From positions 1 to 17,236 of the forward strand of contig WAPZ01000639.1 in NCBI GenBank assembly GCA_015520535.1: a stretch of 17,236 nucleotides of DNA. The letters are read 5' to 3'. The notes beneath the pieces are model-generated. The model was not told where the DNA came from, searched no databases, and worked only from the letters and a program-made list of their open reading frames with translations. The DNA is from Candidatus Heimdallarchaeota archaeon (GTDB taxonomy: Archaea; Asgardarchaeota; Heimdallarchaeia; Hodarchaeales; S146-22). This document shows positions 1 through 6,434 of the stretch, piece by piece. A program made the translations under genes and the position numbers. Positions within the stretch are counted from its first letter, which is position 1. Each line of letters opens with the position of its first letter.

Positions 1-51
1 GTTCTATTCGCTTTAAGCTCATTAGATGAAAAATTTCTCGATGAAAAATGA
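1..51 (+). CDS. 3' end of an unknown upstream gene (partial)
   Basis: Frame 1 is open from the window edge to a TGA at 49-51, giving a C-terminal tail VLFALSSLDEKFLDEK. The stop overlaps the ATG of the next ORF in an ATGA arrangement (48-51), the usual sign of translational coupling in an operon. The tail is too short to assign a family. It could be a chance open frame, but the ATGA overlap with a complete ORF argues for a real gene end. Confidence 0.45.
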   Translation, partial: VLFALSSLDEKFLDEK

Positions 52-224
52 AACTCAGTGATATGATTTTGCCAAAAAAATTTGCCACTCAAGTGGATCG
101 CAATGGAAACGTGATTTTTTGGATTAACGGAGAAAAATTTACGCGGTTAAATGAGGTTCCGCCACATTATAGAGCGTTTATTTCCCACTTTTATCGAATT
201 TTTGCCACACATTCGAGGACATAA
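48..224 (+). CDS. Small hypothetical protein, 58 aa
   Basis: This complete ORF starts at ATG 48 (an in-frame TGA lies at 42-44) and ends with TAA at 222-224. The product is mixed polar and aromatic, with no signal peptide or membrane segment. Its centre (GNVIFWINGEKFTRL) looks like a two-stranded hairpin with a turn at NGE, followed by a Pro-Pro and an aromatic, basic C-terminal helix (HYRAFISHFYRIF). I do not recognise the family. The ATGA overlap with the preceding frame suggests it is the last gene of an operon entering from the left, and a T-rich terminator-like tract follows at 258-277. Its reality rests on these contextual signs, not on homology. Confidence 0.5.
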   Translation: MKLSDMILPKKFATQVDRNGNVIFWINGEKFTRLNEVPPHYRAFISHFYRIFATHSRT

Positions 225-257
225 CGAGAGGCATTGCATATCTCATTTTTATAACGT

Positions 258-277
258 ATTTTCTTTTTTTGCTTTTT
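258..277 (+). terminator. T-rich archaeal-type terminator after the 58-aa ORF
   Basis: There are two T runs (T7 and T5) interrupted by GC, with no stem-loop. This is the form expected for archaeal intrinsic termination. It lies 34 nt after the stop of the small ORF and before the promoter of the phosphoesterase gene. Confidence 0.45.
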
Positions 278-338
278 AGTTCATACATTATTATTTTATG
301 CACGAAAATTTACATGTTTTTTAGAGAAATGTCCCTTT

Positions 339-349
339 TTTAAATAAAA
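339..349 (+). promoter_or_regulatory. Candidate TATA box of the phosphoesterase gene
   Basis: The element TTTAAATAAAA should place transcription start about 25 nt downstream, near 370. That leaves a leader of about 30 nt containing the GAGG at 389-392 in front of ATG 402. Confidence 0.45.
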
Positions 350-401
350 ATCAAACTTGGATGTTCCAAAATCTCAAAATAGAACTATAGAGGCTAATGT
401 A

Positions 402-1310
402 ATGAAAATTTTATCGATTAGTGATGTCCATGGCAGTGTTTTTGCCGTGAAACATCTTAAACGTAAATTCGAACATACAAAGATTGATGCGATTTTAATC
501 CATGGAGATTTTCCCGTAACGACACCGCCACTGTTTGTTCTTAGATATATGATTTTTCATCTCTCAAAATCGAGATTAGGTTATTCCAAATGGGTATATG
601 GGGAGAAGTATAATGAGTTCTTATACTATCAACTAAAATCTTTGCGGCAAATGATTCCAATCTTAAAGACGCTTACGAAGAATATTTTTTTGATTCCCGG
701 CAACATTGAGCTTCCAGAAGTAATTACTCATCTGAAACGGTCTTTTCCCGAAATTACATTGCTTCATCAAAATGTAGTCACGTTTAATAATCTTCAATTT
801 GCGGGGGTTGGCTATTCTTTGCAGCATGTAAGTGAATATGATGACGATCTTGTGTGTACTGGAGAACTTCCTACGAAAACATATAATCATCATGTTGAGC
901 AGTTAAAACAAGAGTTGACAAAAAAACGCGATGAAAGTATGCCTTTGATTACAGTTTCACACGAGTTTCCGTCTTTTGTCTATAAAAGAAACGATAAATA
1001 TAAAAAAGCAGGTTCGTCAGCTTTATTATCTCTTATTGAAGAATTTAATCCTTTAATTCATGCATGTGGCCATTTTCATGAATTTCCCTTAATTAAGAAG
1101 TACAAAAACACCATTATATTTAATCCGGGACCATTGGTTAGTTATTATTATGGAATTATAGAGATTAAGATAAATAAAAGTAATGATAACAAGCCCACTT
1201 TAAAACTTTCGTTTTCAAGACTATTTAATTCAATTCGTGATCCGATCGCATTTATTTATGGTCGAAGAAAGATTTATCCCCAGCCACCGTCGTTGTGGTT
1301 TGGACGATAA
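402..1310 (+). CDS. Calcineurin-like metallophosphoesterase
   Basis: This is a metal-dependent phosphoesterase, probably cytoplasmic, with unknown substrate (phosphodiester or phosphomonoester). All five superfamily blocks are visible in the 302-aa product: DxH in SISDVHG (D8, H10), GD (35-36), GNIE (100-103, with Glu where many members have His or Asp), a lone His in SHEFP (H187), and GHFH (223-226). An NPGP follows at 241-244, as in small Icc/MPPED-type enzymes. The open frame extends upstream to a TTG at 357. I prefer ATG 402 because it begins right at the first beta strand (MKILSISDVHG) and has GAGG at 389-392. The C-terminal ~30 residues, with aromatic and basic residues and a PQPP stretch, lie beyond the catalytic core. 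It is a single-gene unit convergent with the zinc-ribbon gene. Family assignment is firm; the substrate is not. Confidence 0.85.
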   Translation: MKILSISDVHGSVFAVKHLKRKFEHTKIDAILIHGDFPVTTPPLFVLRYMIFHLSKSRLGYSKWVYGEKYNEFLYYQLKSLRQMIPILKTLTKNIFLIPGNIELPEVITHLKRSFPEITLLHQNVVTFNNLQFAGVGYSLQHVSEYDDDLVCTGELPTKTYNHHVEQLKQELTKKRDESMPLITVSHEFPSFVYKRNDKYKKAGSSALLSLIEEFNPLIHACGHFHEFPLIKKYKNTIIFNPGPLVSYYYGIIEIKINKSNDNKPTLKLSFSRLFNSIRDPIAFIYGRRKIYPQPPSLWFGR

Positions 1311-1361
1311 AAGATTTTTAGCTGATCTTTATTCAAAAGGTAAGAATGAGTTTTTTTAATT

Positions 1362-1583
1362 CTATGTTGCTGTATTTTTATTAGTTGCCATCAAAGAACA
1401 GAGTTTGCAGTCCGTGACGTCGCTAGTTTGGAAATTAGTGACGTGGTTAATGAGAAATTTATAGGAGACTAATGCACCGCAATAAGGGCATTTTGCGTTT
1501 TCTTCTTCGTTAATTTGCAATAAAGAGTCACAAAAGGGGCAATTTATGGTTTTAACCGTGTCATTTGTCATGGTTTCCCACAC
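1362..1583 (-). CDS. Small double-CxxC zinc-ribbon protein, 73 aa
   Basis: Two CPxC knuckles (C15/C18 and C32/C35, spaced as in rubredoxin-like zinc ribbons) form a likely single zinc site. A third CxxC pair (C59/C62) lies near the C-terminus. There is no catalytic domain or membrane segment. The start is GTG 1583: the upstream AGGTGAT at 1595-1601 matches the archaeal 16S 3' end exactly, with 11 nt spacing. An internal ATG at 1571 is the alternative and would remove four residues. A TATA-like box sits at 1619-1627. It is convergent with the phosphoesterase, and no partner is implied. Such orphan zinc ribbons are often nucleic-acid or protein adaptors, but no function can be given. Confidence 0.65.
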   Translation of the reverse strand: MWETMTNDTVKTINCPFCDSLLQINEEENAKCPYCGALVSYKFLINHVTNFQTSDVTDCKLCSLMATNKNTAT

Positions 1584-1594
1584 GTTTTTGGTGT

Positions 1595-1601
1595 ATCACC
1601 T
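1595..1601 (-). promoter_or_regulatory. Shine-Dalgarno site deciding the GTG start of the zinc-ribbon gene
   Basis: AGGTGAT on the minus strand is a 7-nt match to the anti-SD consensus and lies 11 nt before GTG 1583. It is 23 nt from the next ATG, so it favours the GTG start. Confidence 0.5.
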
Positions 1602-1618
1602 ATAATTGATGTGTGTGC

Positions 1619-1627
1619 TATTTAAAG
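1619..1627 (-). promoter_or_regulatory. Candidate TATA box of the zinc-ribbon gene
   Basis: CTTTAAATA on the minus strand lies about 36-44 nt before the GTG start. The predicted transcription start falls just at or before the AGGTGAT site. Confidence 0.4.
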
Positions 1628-1737
1628 ACCTTAAAATAGGTAGAATCTTTGCTCTTATGGAAAATCGGAAAATATTTATAGAACGAGAAAGGAAGCGGAA
1701 ATGGGAAGAACTTAAGAAAAGAATTCGTTCAAAAACC

Positions 1738-1845
1738 GCGCCGGTAGTCTAGTCTGGCTAGGACTCTGGTCTGCCAAATAAAAGCAATATCAAGCTTTTA
1801 TGCAGTTCACCAGCGACCCGGGTTCAAATCCCGGCCGGCGCACCA
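1738..1845 (+). tRNA. tRNA-Gly(GCC) with a 31-nt intron
   Basis: The acceptor stem GCGCCGG pairs with CCGGCGC (1835-1841), followed by discriminator A1842 and an encoded CCA (1843-1845). The D stem is GTC/GAC. The anticodon stem CTGGT pairs with ACCAG, and the T arm is CCGGG-TTCAAAT-CCCGG. With the intron removed, the anticodon loop is CTGCCAC, giving anticodon GCC at 1773-1775. C2-G71 and C35/C36 agree with glycine identity. It lies upstream of rnp4 on the same strand. The AT-rich stretch around 1669-1681 may be its TATA element, which would imply a 5' leader. Confidence 0.93.
1777..1807 (+). other. tRNA-Gly intron with canonical bulge-helix-bulge motif
   Basis: The fold fits archaeal splicing endonuclease rules exactly. 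CTGC (1771-1774) pairs with GCAG (1802-1805) as the 4-bp central helix. It is flanked by the 3-nt bulges CAA (1775-1777) and TTC (1806-1808). The intron itself forms a perfect 8-bp hairpin, ATAAAAGC (1778-1785) with GCTTTTAT (1794-1801). Cleavage between the second and third bulge nucleotides gives the standard 37/38 junction. Confidence 0.9.
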
Positions 1846-1848
1846 GTG

Positions 1849-1861
1849 TCTTTTCTTTTCT
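1849..1861 (+). terminator. T-rich tract after tRNA-Gly
   Basis: TCTTTTCTTTTCT starts 4 nt after the encoded CCA. It has the composition of an archaeal tRNA terminator and may partly separate the tRNA from the rnp4 unit. Confidence 0.4.
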
Positions 1862-1866
1862 ATGCA

Positions 1867-1875
1867 TTTAAAGTA
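1867..1875 (+). promoter_or_regulatory. Candidate TATA box of the rnp4-ubiD-ubiX unit
   Basis: TTTAAAGTA is followed by a predicted start near 1897. AGAGGAAG at 1912-1919 would be the SD for ATG 1931. Confidence 0.35.
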
Positions 1876-1930
1876 AAAATGCTTGTGGCTACCAATTCTT
1901 TTTGTGTAACGAGAGGAAGCTTCGAGGAAG

Positions 1931-2308
1931 ATGGGTGCTCGGCGTTCCCGTAAGGGAAAGAGTATTTTTTTTAGGAAACAAGAGGTGTTGTCGCGTAATC
2001 TTGCTCTTTCGGAAATACAGCGCCTACTGAATTTAGCTCGGAAAGTGAGGCATGAAAACCTTGAGTTGTCTCGTGAATATGTTTTGTTGACCAAGAAGAT
2101 TGCCATGAGACAGCGTCTTAAGATACCACCACATTTAAAGAAGCTGTATTGCAAGAGTTGTTACACGCCGTATACCTCTGATGCTGATGTTAAAGTGAGA
2201 ATAGACTATAAAAAACGGCATATTAGGTATTTTTGCCGCCATTGTAAACATATCAGACGCATCCCTTACGTAAAAAGACATATAAGGAAAGAGTCGACAC
2301 GTAAATGA
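1931..2308 (+). CDS. rnp4: RNase P protein component 4 (Rpp21/Rpr2 family)
   Basis: This is a protein subunit of archaeal RNase P, which removes 5' leaders from pre-tRNA. With Rnp1 (Rpp29) it binds the specificity side of the RNase P RNA. The 125-aa product has a basic N-terminal helical part (residues ~10-65) and a C-terminal zinc ribbon with C74/C77 (CKSC) and C102/C105 (CRHC), in the order and spacing of the family. The tail is rich in Lys and Arg, as expected for RNA contact. The start at ATG 1931 has purine-rich SD candidates at 1912-1919 and 1924-1927. The stop is 16 nt before the preferred ubiD start, so cotranscription is likely. Its place right after a tRNA gene is suggestive but may be chance. 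Confidence 0.9.
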   Translation: MGARRSRKGKSIFFRKQEVLSRNLALSEIQRLLNLARKVRHENLELSREYVLLTKKIAMRQRLKIPPHLKKLYCKSCYTPYTSDADVKVRIDYKKRHIRYFCRHCKHIRRIPYVKRHIRKESTRK

Positions 2309-2324
2309 AATAATAGTGGTTAAA

Positions 2325-3683
2325 ATGGATTTACGTAATTATCTGAACTTAGTTGAGTCACAAAATAAGTTACTTCATGTAACACGTCAAATTTCGCCAC
2401 TGTTTGAAATGGCGAATTTTCTAAAAAAAACCGAGGGTATTGTATCAGTATTTGAAAATGTTGAAGGGCATCCGAATTTTAAAGTGGTAGGTAACACCGT
2501 AAGCTCTCGTGACTTAGTGGCTTTAGCTTTGGGCGTCCGTAAGGAGGAAATTGTTCTAAAAATGGCGGATGCTATGAAAAATCGAATATCGGTATCTGAA
2601 GTTCACGCTTCTGCGCCAGTACATCAACGGCAGCTTAAATCACTCTTAGAGTTGCCCGTTTTATGGAGTTATCCCAAAGACCGTGGTCGATACATGACGG
2701 CGTCTGCTATTATAGCAAAAGATCAGGAGACGGGGCAACAAAATATTTCAATTCATCGATTATTGGTGTTAAGCGAGAATGAATTGGTTGGTCGTATTGT
2801 CGAACGCCATTTGTTTAATATGTATCAAAAAAGCGGAGAAGAATTAGAAATTGCAATTGTCAATGGACTTCATCCCGCGATATTATTAGGCGCCTCGACA
2901 AGTACAGAATATGGAATTGATGAATTAACCATCGCATCTGCCCTCCTTGGAGAGCCGATTCCAGTAACAAAAGGCAAAACTGTTGATGTTCGTTACCCTG
3001 CTCATGCGGAGATAGTAATTGAGGCTGTTATGACATCAGAGTATGTAGATGAGGGGCCATTTGTAGATATTGCCGGAAAATATGATATTGTTCGTAAACA
3101 GCCGTTAATAAAAGTGAAAGCAATATATACACGTGAAAACCCCTATTATCAAGCCTTACTTTCTGCCGGGGAGGATCATTTTATTCTCATGGGTATAACA
3201 CAAGAACCAAGAATACTTAATAGTGTAAAAAATGCGGTTCCTGAGGTAAAAGGCGTATATTTGACACGTGGCGGATCATCTTGGTTGCATGGTGTCGTTT
3301 CCATTAAAAAACGCGCAGAAGGCGACGGAAAAAACGCAATTTTAGCTGCATTAGCGGGGCATCCAAGTATGAAGTGTGTCATTGTAACAGATCATGATGT
3401 GGATATTTTTGATCCTATTGCCGTAGAACATGCGGTTGCTATGCGTGTAGATTGGTCAAAAGATGTCATAATTGTTCCGTGGGCTAAAGGCTCAAGCTTA
3501 GATCCGATGAGAGATCCTGTGACTAAAACAAATACTAAAATCGGTATTGACGCAACAGCGCCTTTAGGAAAATTAGACGAATTTCAATTAGCAAAACTTA
3601 AAGATGAGGAATCCTTTGACCTCAGAAAATATCTAAACGACGAACAAATTGATTTTTTGAGAACTCAAGGGATTATTGAATGA
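2325..3683 (+). CDS. ubiD: UbiD-family decarboxylase, likely anhydromevalonate phosphate decarboxylase
   Basis: This is a prenylated-FMN-dependent (de)carboxylase. The 452-aa product shows the UbiD signature: a SIHRLLV segment whose Arg (R145) matches the catalytic Arg of UbiD/Fdc, and EGPFVD (243-248), equivalent to the EGPFGE/D motif that carries the catalytic acids. Asp replaces the last Glu, as in several UbiDs. Family knowledge: compact archaeal UbiD proteins paired with UbiX act as trans-anhydromevalonate 5-phosphate decarboxylase in the archaeal mevalonate pathway to isoprenoid lipids. That assignment is inferred from size and context; an aromatic-acid decarboxylase is the alternative. 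Translation may start at GTG 2316 or ATG 2325. Neither has a strong SD, and I chose ATG, whose product begins MDLRNYL. ubiX follows after 53 nt. Confidence 0.85.
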   Translation: MDLRNYLNLVESQNKLLHVTRQISPLFEMANFLKKTEGIVSVFENVEGHPNFKVVGNTVSSRDLVALALGVRKEEIVLKMADAMKNRISVSEVHASAPVHQRQLKSLLELPVLWSYPKDRGRYMTASAIIAKDQETGQQNISIHRLLVLSENELVGRIVERHLFNMYQKSGEELEIAIVNGLHPAILLGASTSTEYGIDELTIASALLGEPIPVTKGKTVDVRYPAHAEIVIEAVMTSEYVDEGPFVDIAGKYDIVRKQPLIKVKAIYTRENPYYQALLSAGEDHFILMGITQEPRILNSVKNAVPEVKGVYLTRGGSSWLHGVVSIKKRAEGDGKNAILAALAGHPSMKCVIVTDHDVDIFDPIAVEHAVAMRVDWSKDVIIVPWAKGSSLDPMRDPVTKTNTKIGIDATAPLGKLDEFQLAKLKDEESFDLRKYLNDEQIDFLRTQGIIE

Positions 3684-3736
3684 AAGATGTTAAAATAAAT
3701 TAAAAAGACCATATATCAAATAAACTCGTGGCATAT

Positions 3737-4312
3737 ATGAGATTATTAGTTGCAATAACGGGATCGAGCGGTATTATTTACGGAATTCGTTTATTAGAAA
3801 CCCTTCAATCGTATCGGAAAGATAGAACAGTAGAGATTCATTTAATAATCTCTAATGGGGCGAAAAAAGTTTTAACTTATGAGCATCCAGATATTTCACA
3901 TGATTTCATTAAACAATTAGCCGATATAGTTTACGATGAGCAAGACTTAGCTGCTGCCCCAGCATCGGGCTCATATTTAATCGATGCTATGATTATTGTT
4001 CCTTGCAGTATGAAGACTTTAGCTGCAATTGCACACGGATATGCGTCCAATTTAATAACGCGTGCGGCTGACGTTTTTATTAAACAGAAACGAACATTAC
4101 TTTTAGTTCCGCGAGAATCCCCTTTTAGCGTAATTCATTTAGAAAATATGTTAAAACTAGCTAAATTAGGGGTACATATAGTTCCACCGATTCCAGCCTT
4201 TTATACACAGCCAAAAACAGTCGATGATATTGTCAATTTTACTGTAGGACGTGTTCTTGATTTAATAGGCTTGACTACACACAATTTGTTTAAACGTTGG
4301 GACAAAGGCTAA
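3737..4312 (+). CDS. ubiX: UbiX-family flavin prenyltransferase
   Basis: This enzyme makes prenylated FMN, the cofactor of UbiD, from reduced FMN and dimethylallyl (pyro)phosphate. The 191-aa product has the typical flavoprotein start LLVAITGSSGIIYGIRLLE with the GSSG loop. Next comes VPCSMKTLAAIAHGYASNL, the conserved PCS/T...IA/xG..NLI block, followed by the R-x-L-L-L-V-P-R-E segment and a C-terminal helix. The length is usual for the family. I use ATG 3737; an in-frame GTG at 3728 is the alternative. It lies directly behind ubiD, so enzyme and cofactor maker are probably co-expressed. A T-rich tract at 4341-4354 closes the unit. Confidence 0.92.
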   Translation: MRLLVAITGSSGIIYGIRLLETLQSYRKDRTVEIHLIISNGAKKVLTYEHPDISHDFIKQLADIVYDEQDLAAAPASGSYLIDAMIIVPCSMKTLAAIAHGYASNLITRAADVFIKQKRTLLLVPRESPFSVIHLENMLKLAKLGVHIVPPIPAFYTQPKTVDDIVNFTVGRVLDLIGLTTHNLFKRWDKG

Positions 4313-4340
4313 GACTCTAATTAAGTCATAATCCTTAAAG

Positions 4341-4354
4341 TTTTCTGTTTTTTT
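4341..4354 (+). terminator. T-rich terminator after ubiX
   Basis: TTTTCTGTTTTTTT lies about 30 nt after the ubiX stop and before a new TATA box, consistent with the end of the rnp4-ubiD-ubiX unit. Confidence 0.5.
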
Positions 4355-4393
4355 ATCACGCTCGCTATTCTCAAAGTTTCTTCTTTTTAGGAA

Positions 4394-4401
4394 TTTAAAT
4401 A
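4394..4401 (+). promoter_or_regulatory. TATA box of the prepilin-like gene
   Basis: TTTAAATA is a consensus archaeal TATA box. Transcription start is expected near 4425. The short leader then carries GAGGT at 4436-4440, 8 nt before ATG 4449. Confidence 0.55.
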
Positions 4402-4448
4402 GTGTGTTTTCTATAATACATTGAACTATAATCGCGAGGTATGAGCAT

Positions 4449-4676
4449 ATGTGGTTTAGAAAAAAAATGAGAAAACTTAGAACGGGGTTTCTTCTGCGTT
4501 GGGATTGTATCATGAGAGATCGTCGTGGCTCACCAATGGTTGAAGAAGGAATTCTTATTGGAATTGGTCTTTTTGGTATGCTTATTATTCTTTCTTTGAT
4601 TACCGGGGTGTTAGATTGGTTTGTGAATATTGCAAATGAAATTTTAGATCAGTTTGGGACCTATTTTTCCCCATAG
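4449..4676 (+). CDS. Small prepilin-like membrane protein with class III signal
   Basis: The 75-aa product has a basic N-terminus (residues 1-26), then RRG|SPMVEE, with Gly at -1, Arg at -2 and -3, and Glu at +5. One hydrophobic helix (about 34-58) and a short tail follow. This is the layout of type IV pilin/archaellin-type class III signal peptides cut by an archaeal prepilin peptidase, after which the helix packs into a filament. The start at ATG 4449 has SD GAGGT and a good TATA box. An internal ATG at 4512 would give a more typical 6-residue leader (MRDRRG). After processing only 48 residues remain, with no globular head, so it would be a very small Flp-like pilin or a membrane-anchored regulator. 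No pilus ATPase or PilC/TadC-type gene lies in the window. The function is inferred from the leader only. Confidence 0.65.
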   Translation: MWFRKKMRKLRTGFLLRWDCIMRDRRGSPMVEEGILIGIGLFGMLIILSLITGVLDWFVNIANEILDQFGTYFSP

Positions 4677-4704
4677 TTTCGTTATATATTTCTTTGGGCT
4701 TCAA

Positions 4705-4728
4705 TTTTTATTTTACTTTTTCTTTTTC
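4705..4728 (+). terminator. Strong T-rich terminator between convergent genes
   Basis: This tract has runs of T5, T4, T5 and T5 broken by single or double other bases, ending 3 nt before the convergent membrane-protein gene. It is the clearest T-tract of the window. Confidence 0.55.
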
Positions 4729-4730
4729 AA

Positions 4731-5327
4731 CTAAATGCTGAAAAATAGAGTAAATAAGCTTAAAAACGTGAGATTAAAAAGTGCAAGCACACTCGCTATT
4801 ATTGCAATTACTCCAATGGCAACAGAGACTAACGGAATGGAAAAGATCGAACCTAAAACATAAGTAAAGTCATCAATAATTCGTGCTGCGCTGACAATTG
4901 CGATTAAAAGAATAGAAGTTAATCCTGGAATGAAAATATCATTGGTATAACTCCAGTAAATGATAGAAAGAACGATAAGAGATCCGAACAATGATATATA
5001 ACTTCCAAAACGAATATAGCGGACTTGGCGGAGACTCAGTACAAGACCGACTAAGAAAAGAATGCCTACGGTACTAATGTCAAAATTTTGTTGGGAACCA
5101 TTCTTATAAATGAAAATTAAACCACCAATTGCAGTAACGAAACTAAATATACCGAAAAAAATTCCCAAATATCCGACCGTTTTAATCCATTTGGTTATGT
5201 CAGATAAAACAACATCTGTCATCCTTTCAATGAGCCAGAGTGCCGCAACTAAGCCACAAACAAATAATGTTAACGGCGATAAGGTCACAAGAAGTTGAGC
5301 AATTTCGAAAATAATGTCGAGTGCCAT
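4731..5327 (-). CDS. Polytopic membrane protein of unknown function
   Basis: The 198-aa product is very hydrophobic, with about six helices: roughly 12-34, 50-73, 84-99, 107-127, 132-148 and 164-183, plus a hydrophobic C-terminal end (186-198). Short charged loops (ERMTD, SLRQVRYIR, RIIDD) separate them. I see no transporter signature, metal site or catalytic motif, and I do not recognise the family. The start at ATG 5327 has GAGGGAT 6 nt upstream (5334-5340). The gene faces the prepilin-like gene across a T-tract and is followed upstream by trmJ on the same strand with a 111-nt gap, so a shared transcript with trmJ is possible but not shown. The length and helix number would suit a small accessory membrane protein. 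Confidence 0.7.
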   Translation of the reverse strand: MALDIIFEIAQLLVTLSPLTLFVCGLVAALWLIERMTDVVLSDITKWIKTVGYLGIFFGIFSFVTAIGGLIFIYKNGSQQNFDISTVGILFLVGLVLSLRQVRYIRFGSYISLFGSLIVLSIIYWSYTNDIFIPGLTSILLIAIVSAARIIDDFTYVLGSIFSIPLVSVAIGVIAIIASVLALFNLTFLSLFTLFFSI

Positions 5328-5438
5328 TTAAAATCCCTCATTAACATTGATAAACATGCGGCATTAAAAATGTTTAGGTATTGGAATGGCTATGGATAGG
5401 TAGATATTCTATTGCGAACTAAGGCAAAAAATGTGCGC

Positions 5439-6182
5439 CTATTCGCTTTCTTCTAACCGTTTAATGAGCCATTTGAAAAATCCAATTAGAACACTGCTTT
5501 CTCGACCACGTAATTGCGCTCGATGAACTATATTTCTAAAATTTTGCTTGATTATATTTCGTTTAACTTCACGGTACCCGGAGATATCTACCAACTTGTC
5601 GAAGTAGCTAAAGAAGGCTTTTTTATCGTCAGCAGTGGCTAAAGGTAGTGTTTCTTGTCTCAGCGTTGTATGATTGTTCTTTATACTTTCTTCTTGGCTT
5701 ATTTTTTGATAAATAGAATATAAGACGATGGCAACAGCATGAGATAAGTTTAAGGTTGGATACTCGTGGTATGTCGGAATAGTAACGAGGAGATCGCACT
5801 GCTTTATTTCTTCGTTATAAAGTCCATGGCTTTCACGGCCGAAAACAAGACCTATAGCGCCCAGTTCAGTTAATTTGTAATTTTGAATCAACTCGGGAAG
5901 GATAATATAATTTCTTATTATGTTTTTTGGTGTTGCAAGTCTTGCAGTTGTTCCAATTACAGTATTAATACCTTTAATGGCTTCAGCAAATGATGTCGTT
6001 GTTACAGCGTTTGTAAGGAGTTCAGTACCCTTTCTAGCAACAATTAAAGCTTCCTTTGCTGTTACAGAAGGAACTGGATTTACGATGTAGAGCTTTGAAA
6101 ACCCAAAATTCTTCATTAAGCGCGCTACAGCTCCGATATTTTCTGGCTTTGAAGGTTCGACAAGAATCACCCGTATTTCCAT
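5439..6182 (-). CDS. trmJ: SPOUT-type RNA 2'-O-methyltransferase, TrmJ-like
   Basis: This is an S-adenosylmethionine-dependent RNA ribose methyltransferase. TrmJ modifies nucleotide 32 of the tRNA anticodon loop. The 247-aa product has the three SpoU blocks: EPSKPENIGAVARLMKNFGF (9-28) with the catalytic-type Asn15 in NIG, GLVFGRESHGLYNEE (111-125), and TLNLSHAVAIVLY (143-155). The last two form the trefoil-knot cofactor site. The C-terminal ~85 residues are a helical extension of the kind found in TrmJ/TrmL-type proteins. ATG 6182 directly begins the first strand (MEIRVILVEP). The upstream 250 nt contain AT-rich TATA candidates (around 6238-6272) and probably its own promoter. Another SPOUT specificity (for example rRNA) cannot be excluded. 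Confidence 0.85.
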   Translation of the reverse strand: MEIRVILVEPSKPENIGAVARLMKNFGFSKLYIVNPVPSVTAKEALIVARKGTELLTNAVTTTSFAEAIKGINTVIGTTARLATPKNIIRNYIILPELIQNYKLTELGAIGLVFGRESHGLYNEEIKQCDLLVTIPTYHEYPTLNLSHAVAIVLYSIYQKISQEESIKNNHTTLRQETLPLATADDKKAFFSYFDKLVDISGYREVKRNIIKQNFRNIVHRAQLRGRESSVLIGFFKWLIKRLEESE

Positions 6183-6372
6183 TGTGTTTCACGTTCTACG
6201 ACCATTCACTTTGCAGTTCACGTGTACTTTCAAATTCTATGTATTTTTTGTGCAATTAAAATATTTTTAGTTGGGAAAAGGCTTGTTGTGATATCATTGA
6301 CGCCAAAATTGAAGTGGAAGATGAAATTTCTTTGTGTTTTTAAAATTGAAAAGTAAAATGGTGTTCAATACG

Positions 6373-6379
6373 AAAAAAA
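6373..6379 (-). terminator. T7 tract downstream of the permease gene
   Basis: Seven consecutive T on the minus strand lie about 55 nt past the permease stop, in the otherwise featureless 252-nt gap between permease and trmJ. Confidence 0.3.
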
Positions 6380-6434
6380 TGATTAATGTGAGATTTATTT
6401 AGAATTTGTATGCAGATTTACTGATTTTATTCGT

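Noticed and set aside
1657..1752. A 31-codon ORF rich in Arg, Lys and Glu just before and into tRNA-Gly
   Set aside because: It overlaps the first 15 nt of the tRNA, has no SD, and lies in what is better explained as the tRNA promoter and leader. Too short to support without homology.
1807..2154. 115-codon minus-strand frame
   Set aside because: It is antisense to rnp4 and runs into the tRNA-Gly 3' part; the sense product has clear family motifs.
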